Origin: Cryobacterium tepidiphilum
GTDB taxonomy: Bacteria; Actinomycetota; Actinomycetes; Actinomycetales; Microbacteriaceae
Assembly (NCBI RefSeq): GCF_003716325.1
Contig: NZ_RDSR01000016.1
Location: forward strand, 1-64,000
Direction of reading: 5' to 3'
DNA length: 64,000 nucleotides
Position numbers and translations under genes: made by a program. Positions within the stretch are counted from its first letter, which is position 1. Every line of letters starts with the position of its first letter. Below the pieces are notes generated by a model. It ran no database searches, was not told where the DNA came from, and saw only the letters and a program-made list of their open reading frames with translations. Below are positions 16,211-24,377 of the stretch, in pieces.

Positions 16211-18160
16211 CTACCTCACAACCAATAGGAGGACAAGGGCGACGGTGAGGAGGACGGTGATCTGCGCGTAGTACTGGTGGAGCTGCCCGCTCTGCGGGTG
16301 CCGGGCGGCGCGGCCGAGTTGCCGCGCTGTGCGTCCGACCGCCTCGACCAGGACGTCGACCCCATAGGTGTCGACCTCCGCCGCGGTCGAGCCTGCGCGC
16401 ACCCCGCCTCGCGCGCTCGCTGTCACGGCGGCATCCAGACCTGCGTCGTCGAAGTGCGCCAAACGCCGGGCGCCGCGTACGGCACGCCGGGCAACAGAGT
16501 GGATGCCGCGGTCCAGGATTGCATCGTCGAACCGTGCGAGGTGTTCGCTCAGCCACAGCACAGGAGCAACGATGGAGGCATAGACGGCGCGCTCGAGCCC
16601 CAGCCAGTTCGCCGCCCATGACGGCTCAGGCACCCGCTTCCACGCCACCAGTCCGACGACGACGACGGCCAGGACCGCCGACCCGACCAGCTCCAGGGCC
16701 GTGGGGCGCGGTTCGCCCACCGCACCAAGTGCGAGTCGCACTTGGTCACCAAGTGGTGGCAGGGCGAGGACGCCCAGGAGGACGGCGCCGGTGGCGAGGA
16801 CGAGGAGCGGAATTCGCTCCCAAAGGCCAACATGCTGCGTTCCTTGTTGCTCGGTGTCGTAGGCGTCTCGGGTCGTCGGGAGCGGGCGGCTCCAGACGAT
16901 CACTAGCGCCTTGCCTGCATAAGCGGCCGAGAGCGCTGTGGCAGCGAGGCCGACCACGTACAGCGCCGGGCTCGCGGCCAAGGCGCCGGCGAGCACTTCA
17001 TCCTTGGTCGCCCACAGCGACAGCGGTGCGACACCGGTCAGCGAGAGCGCACCGGCAGAGAACGCGACCCCCACCACCGGCCAGCGCCTCGCGACACCGC
17101 GCAAGCCGTGCAGCTGTTTAGTGCCGAGCGCGGTGAGCCACGCTCCCGCGGCGAGGAACAGCAGGGACTTCGTCGCCGCGTGCGCAACAAGGTGTGCAGT
17201 ACCGCCCGCCACGGCACCCACGCCGGCGGCTAGAACGATAAACCCGAGCTGCGCCGCCGTGGACGCCGCCAGGAGTTGCTTGAGGTCGCGCTGGGCCACG
17301 GCGACGATGCCGAGCAGCAACGCGGTCAGGGCCCCAACCCAGGCGGCGGTCGTGGCCGCCCATCCAGTGGCCTGCAAGAACGGAGCGAATCGGAGCAGAA
17401 GGTAGCCGCCCATGGCCACCATTGCCGCAGAGTGCAACAGGGCACTGACCGGACTCGGTCCCTCCATCGCCCTCGACAACCAGAAGCTGAAGGGTAACTG
17501 GGCAGCCTTGCCGAACGCCGCCAGCAGGATTCCGGCCGCAACGACATCCCGCCAGCCGGGCGGCGCATCGGCCAAGTCGGCGAAAGTGAGTCCGGTGCCT
17601 CCGGCCAGGGCCGCACCGGCTGCGGCGTAGAGGCCCAGGTCGCCCACGCGCGTGGTGATGAACGCGGTCAAGCCGGCCGAGACTCGGAACTCGTCGCGCC
17701 ACTGGAACCCGATCAGGGCGTAGGACAGCGCTCCCATGATCTCCCACGCAAACAGCAGCGTGGGCAGGGTCGTTGCAGTCGCCGTGACGGCAACGGATGC
17801 GGCGAAGATCAGCATCAGGCCGTGGAAACGTGCCGGGGCCTGGGTTCCCTCTGCGGCCGCAAAGGCCAGCACGGCGAGGGTGACCACGGCGACCGTCGGC
17901 ACGATCAGTGCCGACAGGGCGTCAACGGCGAGGCCGAACGTGAAACCGGTGAGGAAGGGCACGTCTACAGCCGGCCGCGCGATGGACGCGGCCACAGCCG
18001 TGAGGGCGGTCAGCCCAGCCGTGACGAGCGAAACCGCTGCAGCCGACCGATTCGCCGCACGGCCCAGGACGCACAGGGCGACGCCGGAAATGGCCGGCAA
18101 CCCGATCAGTAGCCACAGCAACAGCTGTCCCCACCCGCTGGGGTTCACGTCGGGGCTCAT
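16211..18160 (-). CDS. nuoL: NuoL-like antiporter subunit
   Basis: A 649-residue subunit. It keeps the TM5 glutamate (LLFAWEIMGALSYALIGF) and the TM7 lysine (AAFGKAAQLPF), followed by RAMEGPSPVSALLHSAAMVA. The usual HTWLPDAM is changed to SFWLSRAM. A lateral helix and extra C-terminal segment are expected from its length and a charged region near 540-600 with a final membrane helix. Its ATG overlaps the nuoK stop (ATGA). This is the most conserved of the three channel subunits here. Confidence 0.92.
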   Translation of the reverse strand: MSPDVNPSGWGQLLLWLLIGLPAISGVALCVLGRAANRSAAAVSLVTAGLTALTAVAASIARPAVDVPFLTGFTFGLAVDALSALIVPTVAVVTLAVLAFAAAEGTQAPARFHGLMLIFAASVAVTATATTLPTLLFAWEIMGALSYALIGFQWRDEFRVSAGLTAFITTRVGDLGLYAAAGAALAGGTGLTFADLADAPPGWRDVVAAGILLAAFGKAAQLPFSFWLSRAMEGPSPVSALLHSAAMVAMGGYLLLRFAPFLQATGWAATTAAWVGALTALLLGIVAVAQRDLKQLLAASTAAQLGFIVLAAGVGAVAGGTAHLVAHAATKSLLFLAAGAWLTALGTKQLHGLRGVARRWPVVGVAFSAGALSLTGVAPLSLWATKDEVLAGALAASPALYVVGLAATALSAAYAGKALVIVWSRPLPTTRDAYDTEQQGTQHVGLWERIPLLVLATGAVLLGVLALPPLGDQVRLALGAVGEPRPTALELVGSAVLAVVVVGLVAWKRVPEPSWAANWLGLERAVYASIVAPVLWLSEHLARFDDAILDRGIHSVARRAVRGARRLAHFDDAGLDAAVTASARGGVRAGSTAAEVDTYGVDVLVEAVGRTARQLGRAARHPQSGQLHQYYAQITVLLTVALVLLLVVR

Positions 18161-18459
18161 CCGGAGAGGTCCGTCGCCATGTCGGTCATGTCAGATCCCC
18201 GCGACCGGTGGAGGAGGGTGGCGACCGCGAATCCCATCGCCATCTCCACCGTCATCGCGGCGATCACGACCAGGAGGAGCACCTGGCCATCGGGTGCGGG
18301 AGCCAGGAACCACCAGAAGGCTGTGACCGCGAGAATCACGGCATTCAGCATCAACTCCAGGCCCATCATGACCATGACGACGACTTGCTGGGAGAGCGCT
18401 CCGTAGAGCCCGACGCAGAACAGCGCGGCCGCTGCGATCAACACAAGTTGCAGGCTCAT
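18157..18459 (-). CDS. nuoK: NuoK-like subunit
   Basis: A 100-residue protein with three membrane helices. The two membrane glutamates typical of NuoK are present in MGLELMLNAVILAV and IAAMTVEMAMGFAVA. In complex I these form part of the central hydrophilic axis that couples quinone chemistry to the antiporters. The ATG overlaps the nuoJ stop and the gene's own stop overlaps the nuoL start, so all three are translationally coupled. Confidence 0.92.
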   Translation of the reverse strand: MSLQLVLIAAAALFCVGLYGALSQQVVVMVMMGLELMLNAVILAVTAFWWFLAPAPDGQVLLLVVIAAMTVEMAMGFAVATLLHRSRGSDMTDMATDLSG

Positions 18460-19025
18460 CCGCCCAGTCCTCCCCGTCGCAGGTCGTGCGGGCTGCGGCG
18501 CTTCAGGTCGTCCCCCCAACGGTCGTACCGCCCTCGCGGGTTGGCGAGCACGAGAGCGGCGATGATCGTGGCGAAGAGTATTGGACTGACGGTGAGCATC
18601 ACGAGCATCTTCGAGCCCATGATCGTTTCGCCCAGGGAAGCGGTCAGATCCCCAGTCGGCGACTCGGCCGGTGCTGGCCACGGAACCAGCAGCACACCGG
18701 CGGCGAGGAGAACGAACGTGCCGGCGGATAGGATCAGCGCCCACCGGTTGTTGTGCACCATGCTCATCGGCATCAACGCAGGGTTCATCCCCATGAACAT
18801 GATCATGTAGATGGCCATGATCGCCATCTCCATCACCATCATAAGAATGGTGATGACGCCGATGTAGTCGAGGTCGAACATGAGGAGCATCGCACCGACG
18901 GCGACGAAAGAGATGGCCAATGCGTAGGTCGCGCGTGCCATCGAGTCGACGCGGAAGACGGCGACTCCGGATGCTATGGCGACGACCGCCAGTGCGCAAA
19001 AGACGATGACTGCTAGCACGTTCAC
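18456..19025 (-). CDS. nuoJ: NuoJ-like subunit
   Basis: A 189-residue subunit with five helices. It includes the NuoJ TM3 region (DLDYIGVITILMMVMEMAIMAIYMIM), unusually rich in Met compared with typical NuoJ. The start is a GTG overlapping the nuoH stop (GTGA). The segment after it (MGMNPALMPMSMVHNN) adds more Met. Whether the Met enrichment reflects copper binding or chance cannot be told from one sequence. Confidence 0.9.
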   Translation of the reverse strand: MNVLAVIVFCALAVVAIASGVAVFRVDSMARATYALAISFVAVGAMLLMFDLDYIGVITILMMVMEMAIMAIYMIMFMGMNPALMPMSMVHNNRWALILSAGTFVLLAAGVLLVPWPAPAESPTGDLTASLGETIMGSKMLVMLTVSPILFATIIAALVLANPRGRYDRWGDDLKRRSPHDLRRGGLGG

Positions 19026-19951
19026 CGTCCCACGACCACGACAATGGCGACGAACAGGGTTTGAAGCAGCGCAAGCGGCAGCACGATGATCCACGCCACC
19101 TCGGCCAGCCGGTCTGGCCGAATGGCAGGCAGGCGATGCCGGAGCGCGACGAAGACGAAGAGCAGCAGCAGGGTCTTCAGGAGCGTCCACAGCCAATCGG
19201 GCAGCAGCGGGCCCGCACCGCCACCGAGGAACATGGCGACCGCGAAGGCTGCGCCGGTGGTCAGCAGGGCGTAGCGCCCGGCGAGAACGAGCAACCGATC
19301 CACCCCCGAGATTTCGCTGAGGATGCCGCCGGCAATGTCGCTGCCGGCGGCCGTCCCGAAGGGGCTCCAGCTGGAGAAGGCGATGACGCTGGCGCAGAAG
19401 ATGAGGAAGGCCACCGGCATCCATACGACGAACCAGAGGCCGTTCTGCGCCGCGACGACTTCGCTCACCTGGAGACTGTGTGCGGCCACCGCCGGGGTGA
19501 CCAGCGCGAACATCAGGGGGAGTTCGTACGAAACGGCCTGGGAGAGGAACCGATATCCACCGATGAGTCCGTAAGCACTGTTCGCACCCCACCCCAGCAG
19601 CCACAGCACCGCCCAAAGGAGAACATCCATCGCGTTGAACCAGACGATGCCCACCGGGATGTCGGCCAGGATCCAGGACCCGAACGGGATCACCGCCGTC
19701 TTGAGCAGCGCGACCACCACCAGACCGCCGCACCCGACCCGCCACAACAGCACATCGGCCGCAACCGTGCGCCGACGGCGCTGACGGAGGAGTCGCGCCA
19801 GCTCGAACACCGGAGACAGCGCGCCCGAGCGCGCTGATCGCCCTTCAGACCGTGCGATCACCATGCCATGCACGCCGGCTCCGACGAGCGCCAGGACGCC
19901 GAGCACGACGGCGGCCAGGAGGGCCCAGGCGGGGTTCAACAGACTACTCAT
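19022..19951 (-). CDS. nuoH: NuoH-like subunit with altered quinone-site loops
   Basis: A 309-residue membrane subunit with eight helices. It aligns with NuoH/HyfC in SPVFELARLLRQRR (the P-x-x-D/E-x-x-K-L segment), GGYRFLSQAVSYELPL and SPFGTAAGSDIAGGILSEISG. The RVGPNRVGP-type loop and several charged residues that line the quinone chamber are missing. In complex I this subunit joins peripheral and membrane arms. It overlaps the NuoB/NuoD-like gene by eight bases. Confidence 0.9.
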   Translation of the reverse strand: MSSLLNPAWALLAAVVLGVLALVGAGVHGMVIARSEGRSARSGALSPVFELARLLRQRRRRTVAADVLLWRVGCGGLVVVALLKTAVIPFGSWILADIPVGIVWFNAMDVLLWAVLWLLGWGANSAYGLIGGYRFLSQAVSYELPLMFALVTPAVAAHSLQVSEVVAAQNGLWFVVWMPVAFLIFCASVIAFSSWSPFGTAAGSDIAGGILSEISGVDRLLVLAGRYALLTTGAAFAVAMFLGGGAGPLLPDWLWTLLKTLLLLFVFVALRHRLPAIRPDRLAEVAWIIVLPLALLQTLFVAIVVVVGR

Positions 19952-21134
19952 GCCGCATGGCTCCGCTTATGGCGAGCGATGCGGTGTCTAGGCTGGCGGC
20001 GGCGATGATCAAGCGAGCCGTCGCGACATCCGTGCCCTCAATGAGCGCGGGAAGGGCCCGCAGCAGCTCCTGCTGCGAGGCAACATCGCTCGCCGCATGC
20101 CGCTCGGATGCGCCCCCGGCAGATTGAGCGGCTTCGCGAAGCAGATCCAGCATCCGTTCACGCACCGTCACGGGCTCACCGCTTCCCACGGCACCGATGG
20201 CTGCAGGGATTCCCCTGAGCGTCCAGCGGAGAAGTCGGGAACGGCCGACCGTGCGCACCAGCGACTCGAGCTGAGCACCCAAGTCGGCCAATGCGGCTCC
20301 CACCAGTGCAGCGTCGCGGATCCGCTGGGCGCGAGTGGCAGCAGACGGCCACCCGGCGAGAGCGAGCACCCGCGCGGCTTGGTCGCAGTTCCGCACGACC
20401 ACCCGCCGCTGCTCGCCTCCTGCCGAACCGTCGGGGGGTAAGCCGACCGGGACGCCGGCCGCCGGGAGGACCTTTGCTTCCGCCTGGCCGATCACGTCGC
20501 CGTGCAGAACGCAGTCGACCACGAGGCCCGCGTGCCAGTGCGGGAGCACGGGTCCGAGGGGGACGTGGAGAACGTCCATCTCGAGGCCGTCCCTGTCGGG
20601 AGCCCCACTCGCGAGCGGGATCCCCGACGGCCCCGACATCGTCGTGTGGTCGTGCGTCGCCATGCCCGAGTGGTCCATGCCGGGCATATCGGAGTGGTCC
20701 ATGCCGGAATGGTCCATGCCGGGCATACCCGGGTGGTCCATGCCCGCGTGGTCCACGCTTGAGTGCTCGTCCAGCCCTTGTGGCATGCTCGTCGGCCTGG
20801 CCCGTGCGTCCCTCCGTTGCGCGTCATCATCGCCAAGTTCGTCGGCGGCGCTATCCAAGGCCGTCGACACGTCGCGCGTAACGTCGACCGTCACACGAGA
20901 GCGTGGCCCCGGCATCTGGGACCAGACCCGCGCGCAGACGCTGGCCAGTTCGTGACCTGGCGCACCGCAGACGACCAGGATGTCGGCGTCGGCGGGTGAC
21001 GTCGCCGCCTTCCAGCCCCGAAGCCGCAGCTCTCCCTCCACTGCCATCCGAACTTCCGCCCACCCAGGGGTTTCCACCAAGAGCACGTGTACGCGGCGCA
21101 GCGCGCCCTGGGCGATGCTGTCTCTCAGACCCAT
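19944..21134 (-). CDS. NuoB/NuoD-like fusion with Met/His-rich linker, lacking Fe-S ligands
   Basis: The 396-residue protein occupies the nuoB-to-nuoG position. Residues about 12-95 follow NuoB (SPADADILVVCGAPGHE, then RVWSQMPGPRSRVTVD, matching SPRQADLMIVAG and RRLYDQMPEPKWVI) but lack the four NuoB cysteines. Residues about 120-165 are a repeat of MDHSGM/MPGMDH units with many Met and His, a likely copper- or silver-binding segment. Residues about 180-396 resemble the start and helical core of NuoD (VPLGPVLPHWHAGLVVDCVL, then AGWPSAATRAQRIRDAALVG). The ATG at 21134 overlaps nuoA by 10 bases. A metal-sensing or structural cap on the membrane arm is one reading; no redox activity is expected. 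Confidence 0.7.
   Translation of the reverse strand: MGLRDSIAQGALRRVHVLLVETPGWAEVRMAVEGELRLRGWKAATSPADADILVVCGAPGHELASVCARVWSQMPGPRSRVTVDVTRDVSTALDSAADELGDDDAQRRDARARPTSMPQGLDEHSSVDHAGMDHPGMPGMDHSGMDHSDMPGMDHSGMATHDHTTMSGPSGIPLASGAPDRDGLEMDVLHVPLGPVLPHWHAGLVVDCVLHGDVIGQAEAKVLPAAGVPVGLPPDGSAGGEQRRVVVRNCDQAARVLALAGWPSAATRAQRIRDAALVGAALADLGAQLESLVRTVGRSRLLRWTLRGIPAAIGAVGSGEPVTVRERMLDLLREAAQSAGGASERHAASDVASQQELLRALPALIEGTDVATARLIIAAASLDTASLAISGAMRHE
20655..20765. repeat. Tandem repeats coding for Met/His-rich linker
   Basis: Imperfect 9- to 15-base units built on TGGTCCATGCC (plus strand) encode repeated M-D-H-S-G-M and M-P-G-M-D-H motifs in the NuoB/NuoD-like fusion. The repeats stay in frame, and their copy number could vary between strains. 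Confidence 0.8.
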
Positions 21135-21475
21135 TGAAGTGCGCCCTCCCGCCATGCCCAGATCACGCCGACCATCAGCACGCCGAGGAAGACGAACATC
21201 TCGACGACTGCGCCCATCCCGTCTCGCGCGACGATGACGGCCCAGGGATACATGAACAGCATCTCGACATCGAAGGCGAGAAAGAGCAGGGTCAACGGGT
21301 ACCACCGGGCGTGATAGCGCGACAACGCGTGCTCCTGGGGTTCCCACCCGGAGAGAAAGGGGAGCTGCTCAATCGGATCCGACGCAACGGCGGTGTACTG
21401 CGCCACGAGATACAACCCTCCGACCGCAAGCAGCGCGATCACGAGAATCAGGGCAATGCTCACGTAGCCGGACAC
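21125..21475 (-). CDS. nuoA: NuoA-like subunit
   Basis: A 116-residue protein with three helices. The NuoA core FLAFDVEMLFMYPWAVI is well kept. The preceding loop reads FLSGWEPQEHA where NuoA normally has YECG, so the conserved Cys is Ser here. In complex I that loop closes the quinone cavity. It is the first gene of the Nuo-like run, 107 bases after the sortilin-like gene on the same strand, with no obvious separate promoter. Confidence 0.92.
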   Translation of the reverse strand: MSGYVSIALILVIALLAVGGLYLVAQYTAVASDPIEQLPFLSGWEPQEHALSRYHARWYPLTLLFLAFDVEMLFMYPWAVIVARDGMGAVVEMFVFLGVLMVGVIWAWREGALQWV

Positions 21476-21582
21476 GTCGACCCCTTCACGATGGTTTCAC
21501 AGGTGCGCTGCAGCATCTGTCGAGCCGCTGTCCACGCTAGCCCGGGTTCATTCAGACGACAGGGGCGCCAGTGCGCTTATCG

Positions 21583-22536
21583 TCAGTTGACGACGACATC
21601 CCGCCACGTCGCACCCTGGTCCGTGCTGGCCAGAATTCCCTCCTCGGTGGCAACCACGAGCCGCGCGGATGGAGCTGAGGCGTAGGTGAGCGCTTCGGTC
21701 ACGCCGTTGATCGTGCCGGTGGACGTCCAGGTAGTACCGTCCTGGTTCACCCAGATGGTCCCGTCGACGTCAACACCGATGAGACCGCCGCTCTTGTCAT
21801 TCAGTGAGTCAACCAGGTACAGCGCCGGGGCATTTGGTACCAGGGCAAAGGTGCGGGCACCGTCGGTGCTCACCGCCAGACCTCGAGCCGTTGTGGCGTA
21901 GACCGTGTCGGGCTTGGACGGGTCGACACTCAGATCCCGGGCGACAATCTGGGCGCCGGTGGTCCAGGTCTTGCCGCTGTCCGCACTGACTCGGACGACT
22001 CCAGCCATCTCGTCGTACCCGTAGATGCGAAATTCTGGGCCGTCGGCTGCCACGGCGAGATCGTGGAAGTCGGTTTGGCCTCGCAACGAAACGGATGTCC
22101 ACGTGGCCGCCTCGTCACTGCTCGTGATTAGACCGAGATTCGGAGGGTTCAGCACTGGTTCTTCAGTGGGGTCGGGGTGTCCCGAACCGAACATGAGACC
22201 ACTCGCCATCGTGAAACCCATGGTGTCCTGCGCTCGGCCAGCAATAGGTCCCTCAACCTCGCTTGCGGGCACGGCTTCGGCATCCAGGGGTGGAAGTCTG
22301 AACACGCCGGCGTGGGTAGCAGCGAACGCACCCCCGGAGGTTGGATCGATCCCGATCCCGTGAACGTGGCCGAAGGCGCTGCGCCCCGCAGGAATGGAGG
22401 CGGCCGGCGAATCGACGGCTGTCGCTGCGCATCCGCTGAGACCAGCCGCGACCGCGACTGCCGTCAGCACTGCCGTCCAGCGGCGCACTATTAGCGTGCC
22501 GCCGGGAGCGAAAGAGTTGAAGCGCTTTTCATCCAT
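21583..22536 (-). CDS. Exported sortilin/BNR-repeat lipoprotein (F510_1955-type)
   Basis: A 317-residue lipoprotein with lipobox LSGC and a beta-propeller of BNR/sortilin-type repeats. Repeated S-x-D-x-G-x-T-W boxes are visible: TSSDEAATWTSV, SADSGKTWTTG, STDGARTFALV, STDQGATWRDV. It begins with GHVHGIGIDPTSGGAFAATH. Proteins of this layout are found beside copper genes in actinobacteria and firmicutes, but no activity is established. The ATG at 22536 overlaps the stop of the HMA gene by eight bases; longer in-frame starts would overlap it much more. Confidence 0.82.
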   Translation of the reverse strand: MDEKRFNSFAPGGTLIVRRWTAVLTAVAVAAGLSGCAATAVDSPAASIPAGRSAFGHVHGIGIDPTSGGAFAATHAGVFRLPPLDAEAVPASEVEGPIAGRAQDTMGFTMASGLMFGSGHPDPTEEPVLNPPNLGLITSSDEAATWTSVSLRGQTDFHDLAVAADGPEFRIYGYDEMAGVVRVSADSGKTWTTGAQIVARDLSVDPSKPDTVYATTARGLAVSTDGARTFALVPNAPALYLVDSLNDKSGGLIGVDVDGTIWVNQDGTTWTSTGTINGVTEALTYASAPSARLVVATEEGILASTDQGATWRDVVVN

Positions 22537-22858
22537 TCGGACCTGCCAGCTCGTAGCCGGCCTCTTCGATTGCAGTACGAACCAACGACACGTCAAGGGC
22601 TTCGGCGCTGTTGATCCTGACGCAGGATGCGCCGCTGGCGACGAGATCGACGGAGACGCTCTCGACGCCCTCGAGCGCAGAGACCTCTTCTGTGACGCTC
22701 GCAACACAGTGGGAGCAGGTCATGCCGGAGACCAGGTAGTCCGTGTGGACCGGAGCTGTAGAACGGGTGGCATCGGGGGTGCTCACTTCGCTGGCGTGGC
22801 CGCAGCAACTGCAACCATCGTTAACGTCAGTCAGTCCGAGATCGTTCAGGTCTTCCAT
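22529..22858 (-). CDS. HMA-domain copper chaperone with Cys-rich N-terminus
   Basis: A 109-residue cytosolic protein. Residues about 38-105 form an HMA (CopZ-type) domain with the GMTCSHC copper site. The first 35 residues carry an extra Cys/His patch (DGCSCCGHASE), seen in some actinobacterial copper chaperones fused to a short metal-binding leader. It is the first gene after the CsoR-like operator at 22917-22935 and is coupled to the sortilin-like lipoprotein, so it probably heads a copper-induced operon running through the Nuo-like genes. Confidence 0.9.
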   Translation of the reverse strand: MEDLNDLGLTDVNDGCSCCGHASEVSTPDATRSTAPVHTDYLVSGMTCSHCVASVTEEVSALEGVESVSVDLVASGASCVRINSAEALDVSLVRTAIEEAGYELAGPNG

Positions 22859-23274
22859 CGTGTTCTCCCACTTCCATATCCGCGAGTTCTATTGCACGGG
22901 AACATTACGAAAAGAGTATACCCCCAGCGGGTATAGGTTGAGTTAGCAGCGGTGCCCATGGTCAGGCGCATTCGGTCTTGGCCACCCACCTCGTGGGTGA
23001 ACACCGGATATTCCAGCTCAGTGCACCGGTCACACCGAGTACGAGAGCCACAGCCACTCTTGATGTGGCGCTTCGAGGTTGAGGAGGCCTCCGCCGCGAT
23101 TCGCGGGCAAAGGGAAGTTTCGCGGCCGGAGAGCAACGGTGATTCGCGGGAGACTAGCGTGCACGTTTCTCCTCCTCCTGTTTCAGAGATCGGTTTTGCG
23201 AAGGCGATCGTGCCTTGATCAAACCCCACATTGAGTTGAGGACCGCGGATGAAGGTTGCTCGAGAGCAGGGTAG
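22859..23274. other. Intergenic region upstream of copper operon
   Basis: The 416-base gap holds the CsoR-like operator and should hold the copper-operon promoter. No convincing gene was seen. A minus-strand frame with a short Cys motif (CGSRTRCDRC) at about 22990-23060 may be a gene remnant, but it has no credible start or family. Confidence 0.4.
22917..22935. promoter_or_regulatory. CsoR-like operator TATACCC-N5-GGGTATA
   Basis: A perfect 7-5-7 palindrome lies 59 bases upstream of the HMA chaperone start. It matches the TACCC-N5-GGGTA form bound by CsoR-family Cu(I) sensors. No csoR gene was found in the window, so the repressor would be encoded elsewhere. Confidence 0.7.
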
Positions 23275-23961
23275 TCAGCAGCACTCACACGGTTCGACGG
23301 CGCGTTCTCCTGTCAAGGCGGCAACGGGCACAGCGCAGGTGTCGCCCTTCCAGGCTTCGAGTCCTTCCTTGATCGCGAAGCCTGCGATGACCAGGGCGGC
23401 GATCGAGTCAGCCCACACCCATCCCAGAAGCGTGTTCAGAAGCAGGCCGACGAGAAGTGCTGCCGAGAGGTAGCTGCAGATGAGGGTTTGCTTGGAGTCC
23501 GCAATCGCAGATGCCGACCCGAGCTCGCGACCGGTCCGGCGTTCGAACCAGCTCAGGAATGGCATCACGGCCAGACTTACCGCGGCGAGGGCGATCCCGA
23601 CGGCGCTGTGTTCTGCCTCGCGGAGGCCGAACAGTGACAGGCCGGCATCGACAATCACGTAGGCGGCCAGGCCGAAGAACGAGAATGCGATTATGCGTAG
23701 CGCGACCTTTTCACGTTTTTCAGGGTCCGGCGCTGAGAATTGCCAGGCGATCGCTGCCGCGGAGAGAACTTCCACGATCGAGTCCAGGCCGAAGCCGATG
23801 AGCGCGGCTGAGGAGGCGACCGTGCCGGCCGCCAGTGCGATGATCGCCTCGACGACGTTGTAGGTGATCGTGATAGCGACGATCAAGCGAATGCGTCGTT
23901 TCAGTACCTGCTTGCGGAGCGGCCCCAGTACGCGGACAGGTCCGGTCGTGGTCGCAGTCAT
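23275..23961 (-). CDS. CDF-like cation transporter with C-terminal Cys tail
   Basis: A 228-residue membrane protein with six helices of the CDF fold (IGFGLDSIVEVLSAA in TM2, ADSKQTLICSYLSA in TM5, which carries the D-S-x-E/D-type metal site). It lacks the usual cytoplasmic domain and instead ends GERAVEPCECC. This compact type often follows CmtR/CadC regulators. Substrate Cd, Pb or Zn is likely but not proven. The ATG overlaps the cmtR stop (ATGA). Confidence 0.85.
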   Translation of the reverse strand: MTATTTGPVRVLGPLRKQVLKRRIRLIVAITITYNVVEAIIALAAGTVASSAALIGFGLDSIVEVLSAAAIAWQFSAPDPEKREKVALRIIAFSFFGLAAYVIVDAGLSLFGLREAEHSAVGIALAAVSLAVMPFLSWFERRTGRELGSASAIADSKQTLICSYLSAALLVGLLLNTLLGWVWADSIAALVIAGFAIKEGLEAWKGDTCAVPVAALTGERAVEPCECC

Positions 23962-24311
23962 GAGCCGGTCCCGCAGCACAGGGGAACGTCGCAGTTACTG
24001 TCGGAGCATCTCTCGCCGTCGTCAACAGCGAGTACTACGTCGACCAGTGAGGTGAGTGCCCTGGTCAGGTGCGGGTCGGCGATCTCGTACCGGGTCTGGC
24101 GCCCCTCCGGGACCGCTACAACAATTCCGCACCCGCGCAGGCAGCTGAGGTGATTGGACACATTCGACCGGGTGAGGTCCAGGTCGCGTGCCAATCGGGC
24201 CGGATAGCCGGGCTCGTCAAGCAGGCTCATCAATATCCGCGAACGGGTTGGATCGGCCATCGCCCGTCCGAGCCGGTTCATGACATCGAGACGTGAAGCA
24301 ATAGTCAGCAT
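23958..24311 (-). CDS. cmtR: CmtR-type Cd(II)/Pb(II)-sensing repressor
   Basis: A 117-residue ArsR-family protein very close to mycobacterial CmtR. It shares LGRAMADPTRSRILMSLLDEP, then LTRSNVSNHLSCLRGCGIV with the two metal-binding cysteines of the DNA-recognition helix, and a Cys-containing C-terminus that can supply the third ligand. The start chosen (24311) matches the family N-terminus. It is operonic with the CDF gene at 23275 and divergent from the CDF gene at 24378; palindromic sites overlap its start codon. Confidence 0.93.
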   Translation of the reverse strand: MLTIASRLDVMNRLGRAMADPTRSRILMSLLDEPGYPARLARDLDLTRSNVSNHLSCLRGCGIVVAVPEGRQTRYEIADPHLTRALTSLVDVVLAVDDGERCSDSNCDVPLCCGTGS

Positions 24312-24340
24312 ATAGTGACTATACAGCTTAGGATGACTAT
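24301..24340. promoter_or_regulatory. CmtR operator cluster
   Basis: A perfect palindrome TATAGT-G-ACTATA (24311-24323) overlaps the cmtR start codon. Two more TGACTAT half sites lie at 24301-24307 (inverted) and 24334-24340. The position implies a leaderless or very short cmtR leader, with repressor bound over both divergent promoters. Confidence 0.7.
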
Positions 24341-24377
24341 TGGCTGAGTCGCCGACGACATCCACACGAAGGAACGT

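Noticed and set aside
20655-20765. Short tandem repeats resembling a CRISPR array
   Set aside because: The units are in-frame codon repeats for Met/His motifs without spacers of constant length; no cas genes are present.
22846-23229. Minus-strand frame of 127 codons upstream of the HMA gene
   Set aside because: It overlaps the HMA start and runs through the CsoR-like operator and promoter region; only a weak Cys motif supports it.
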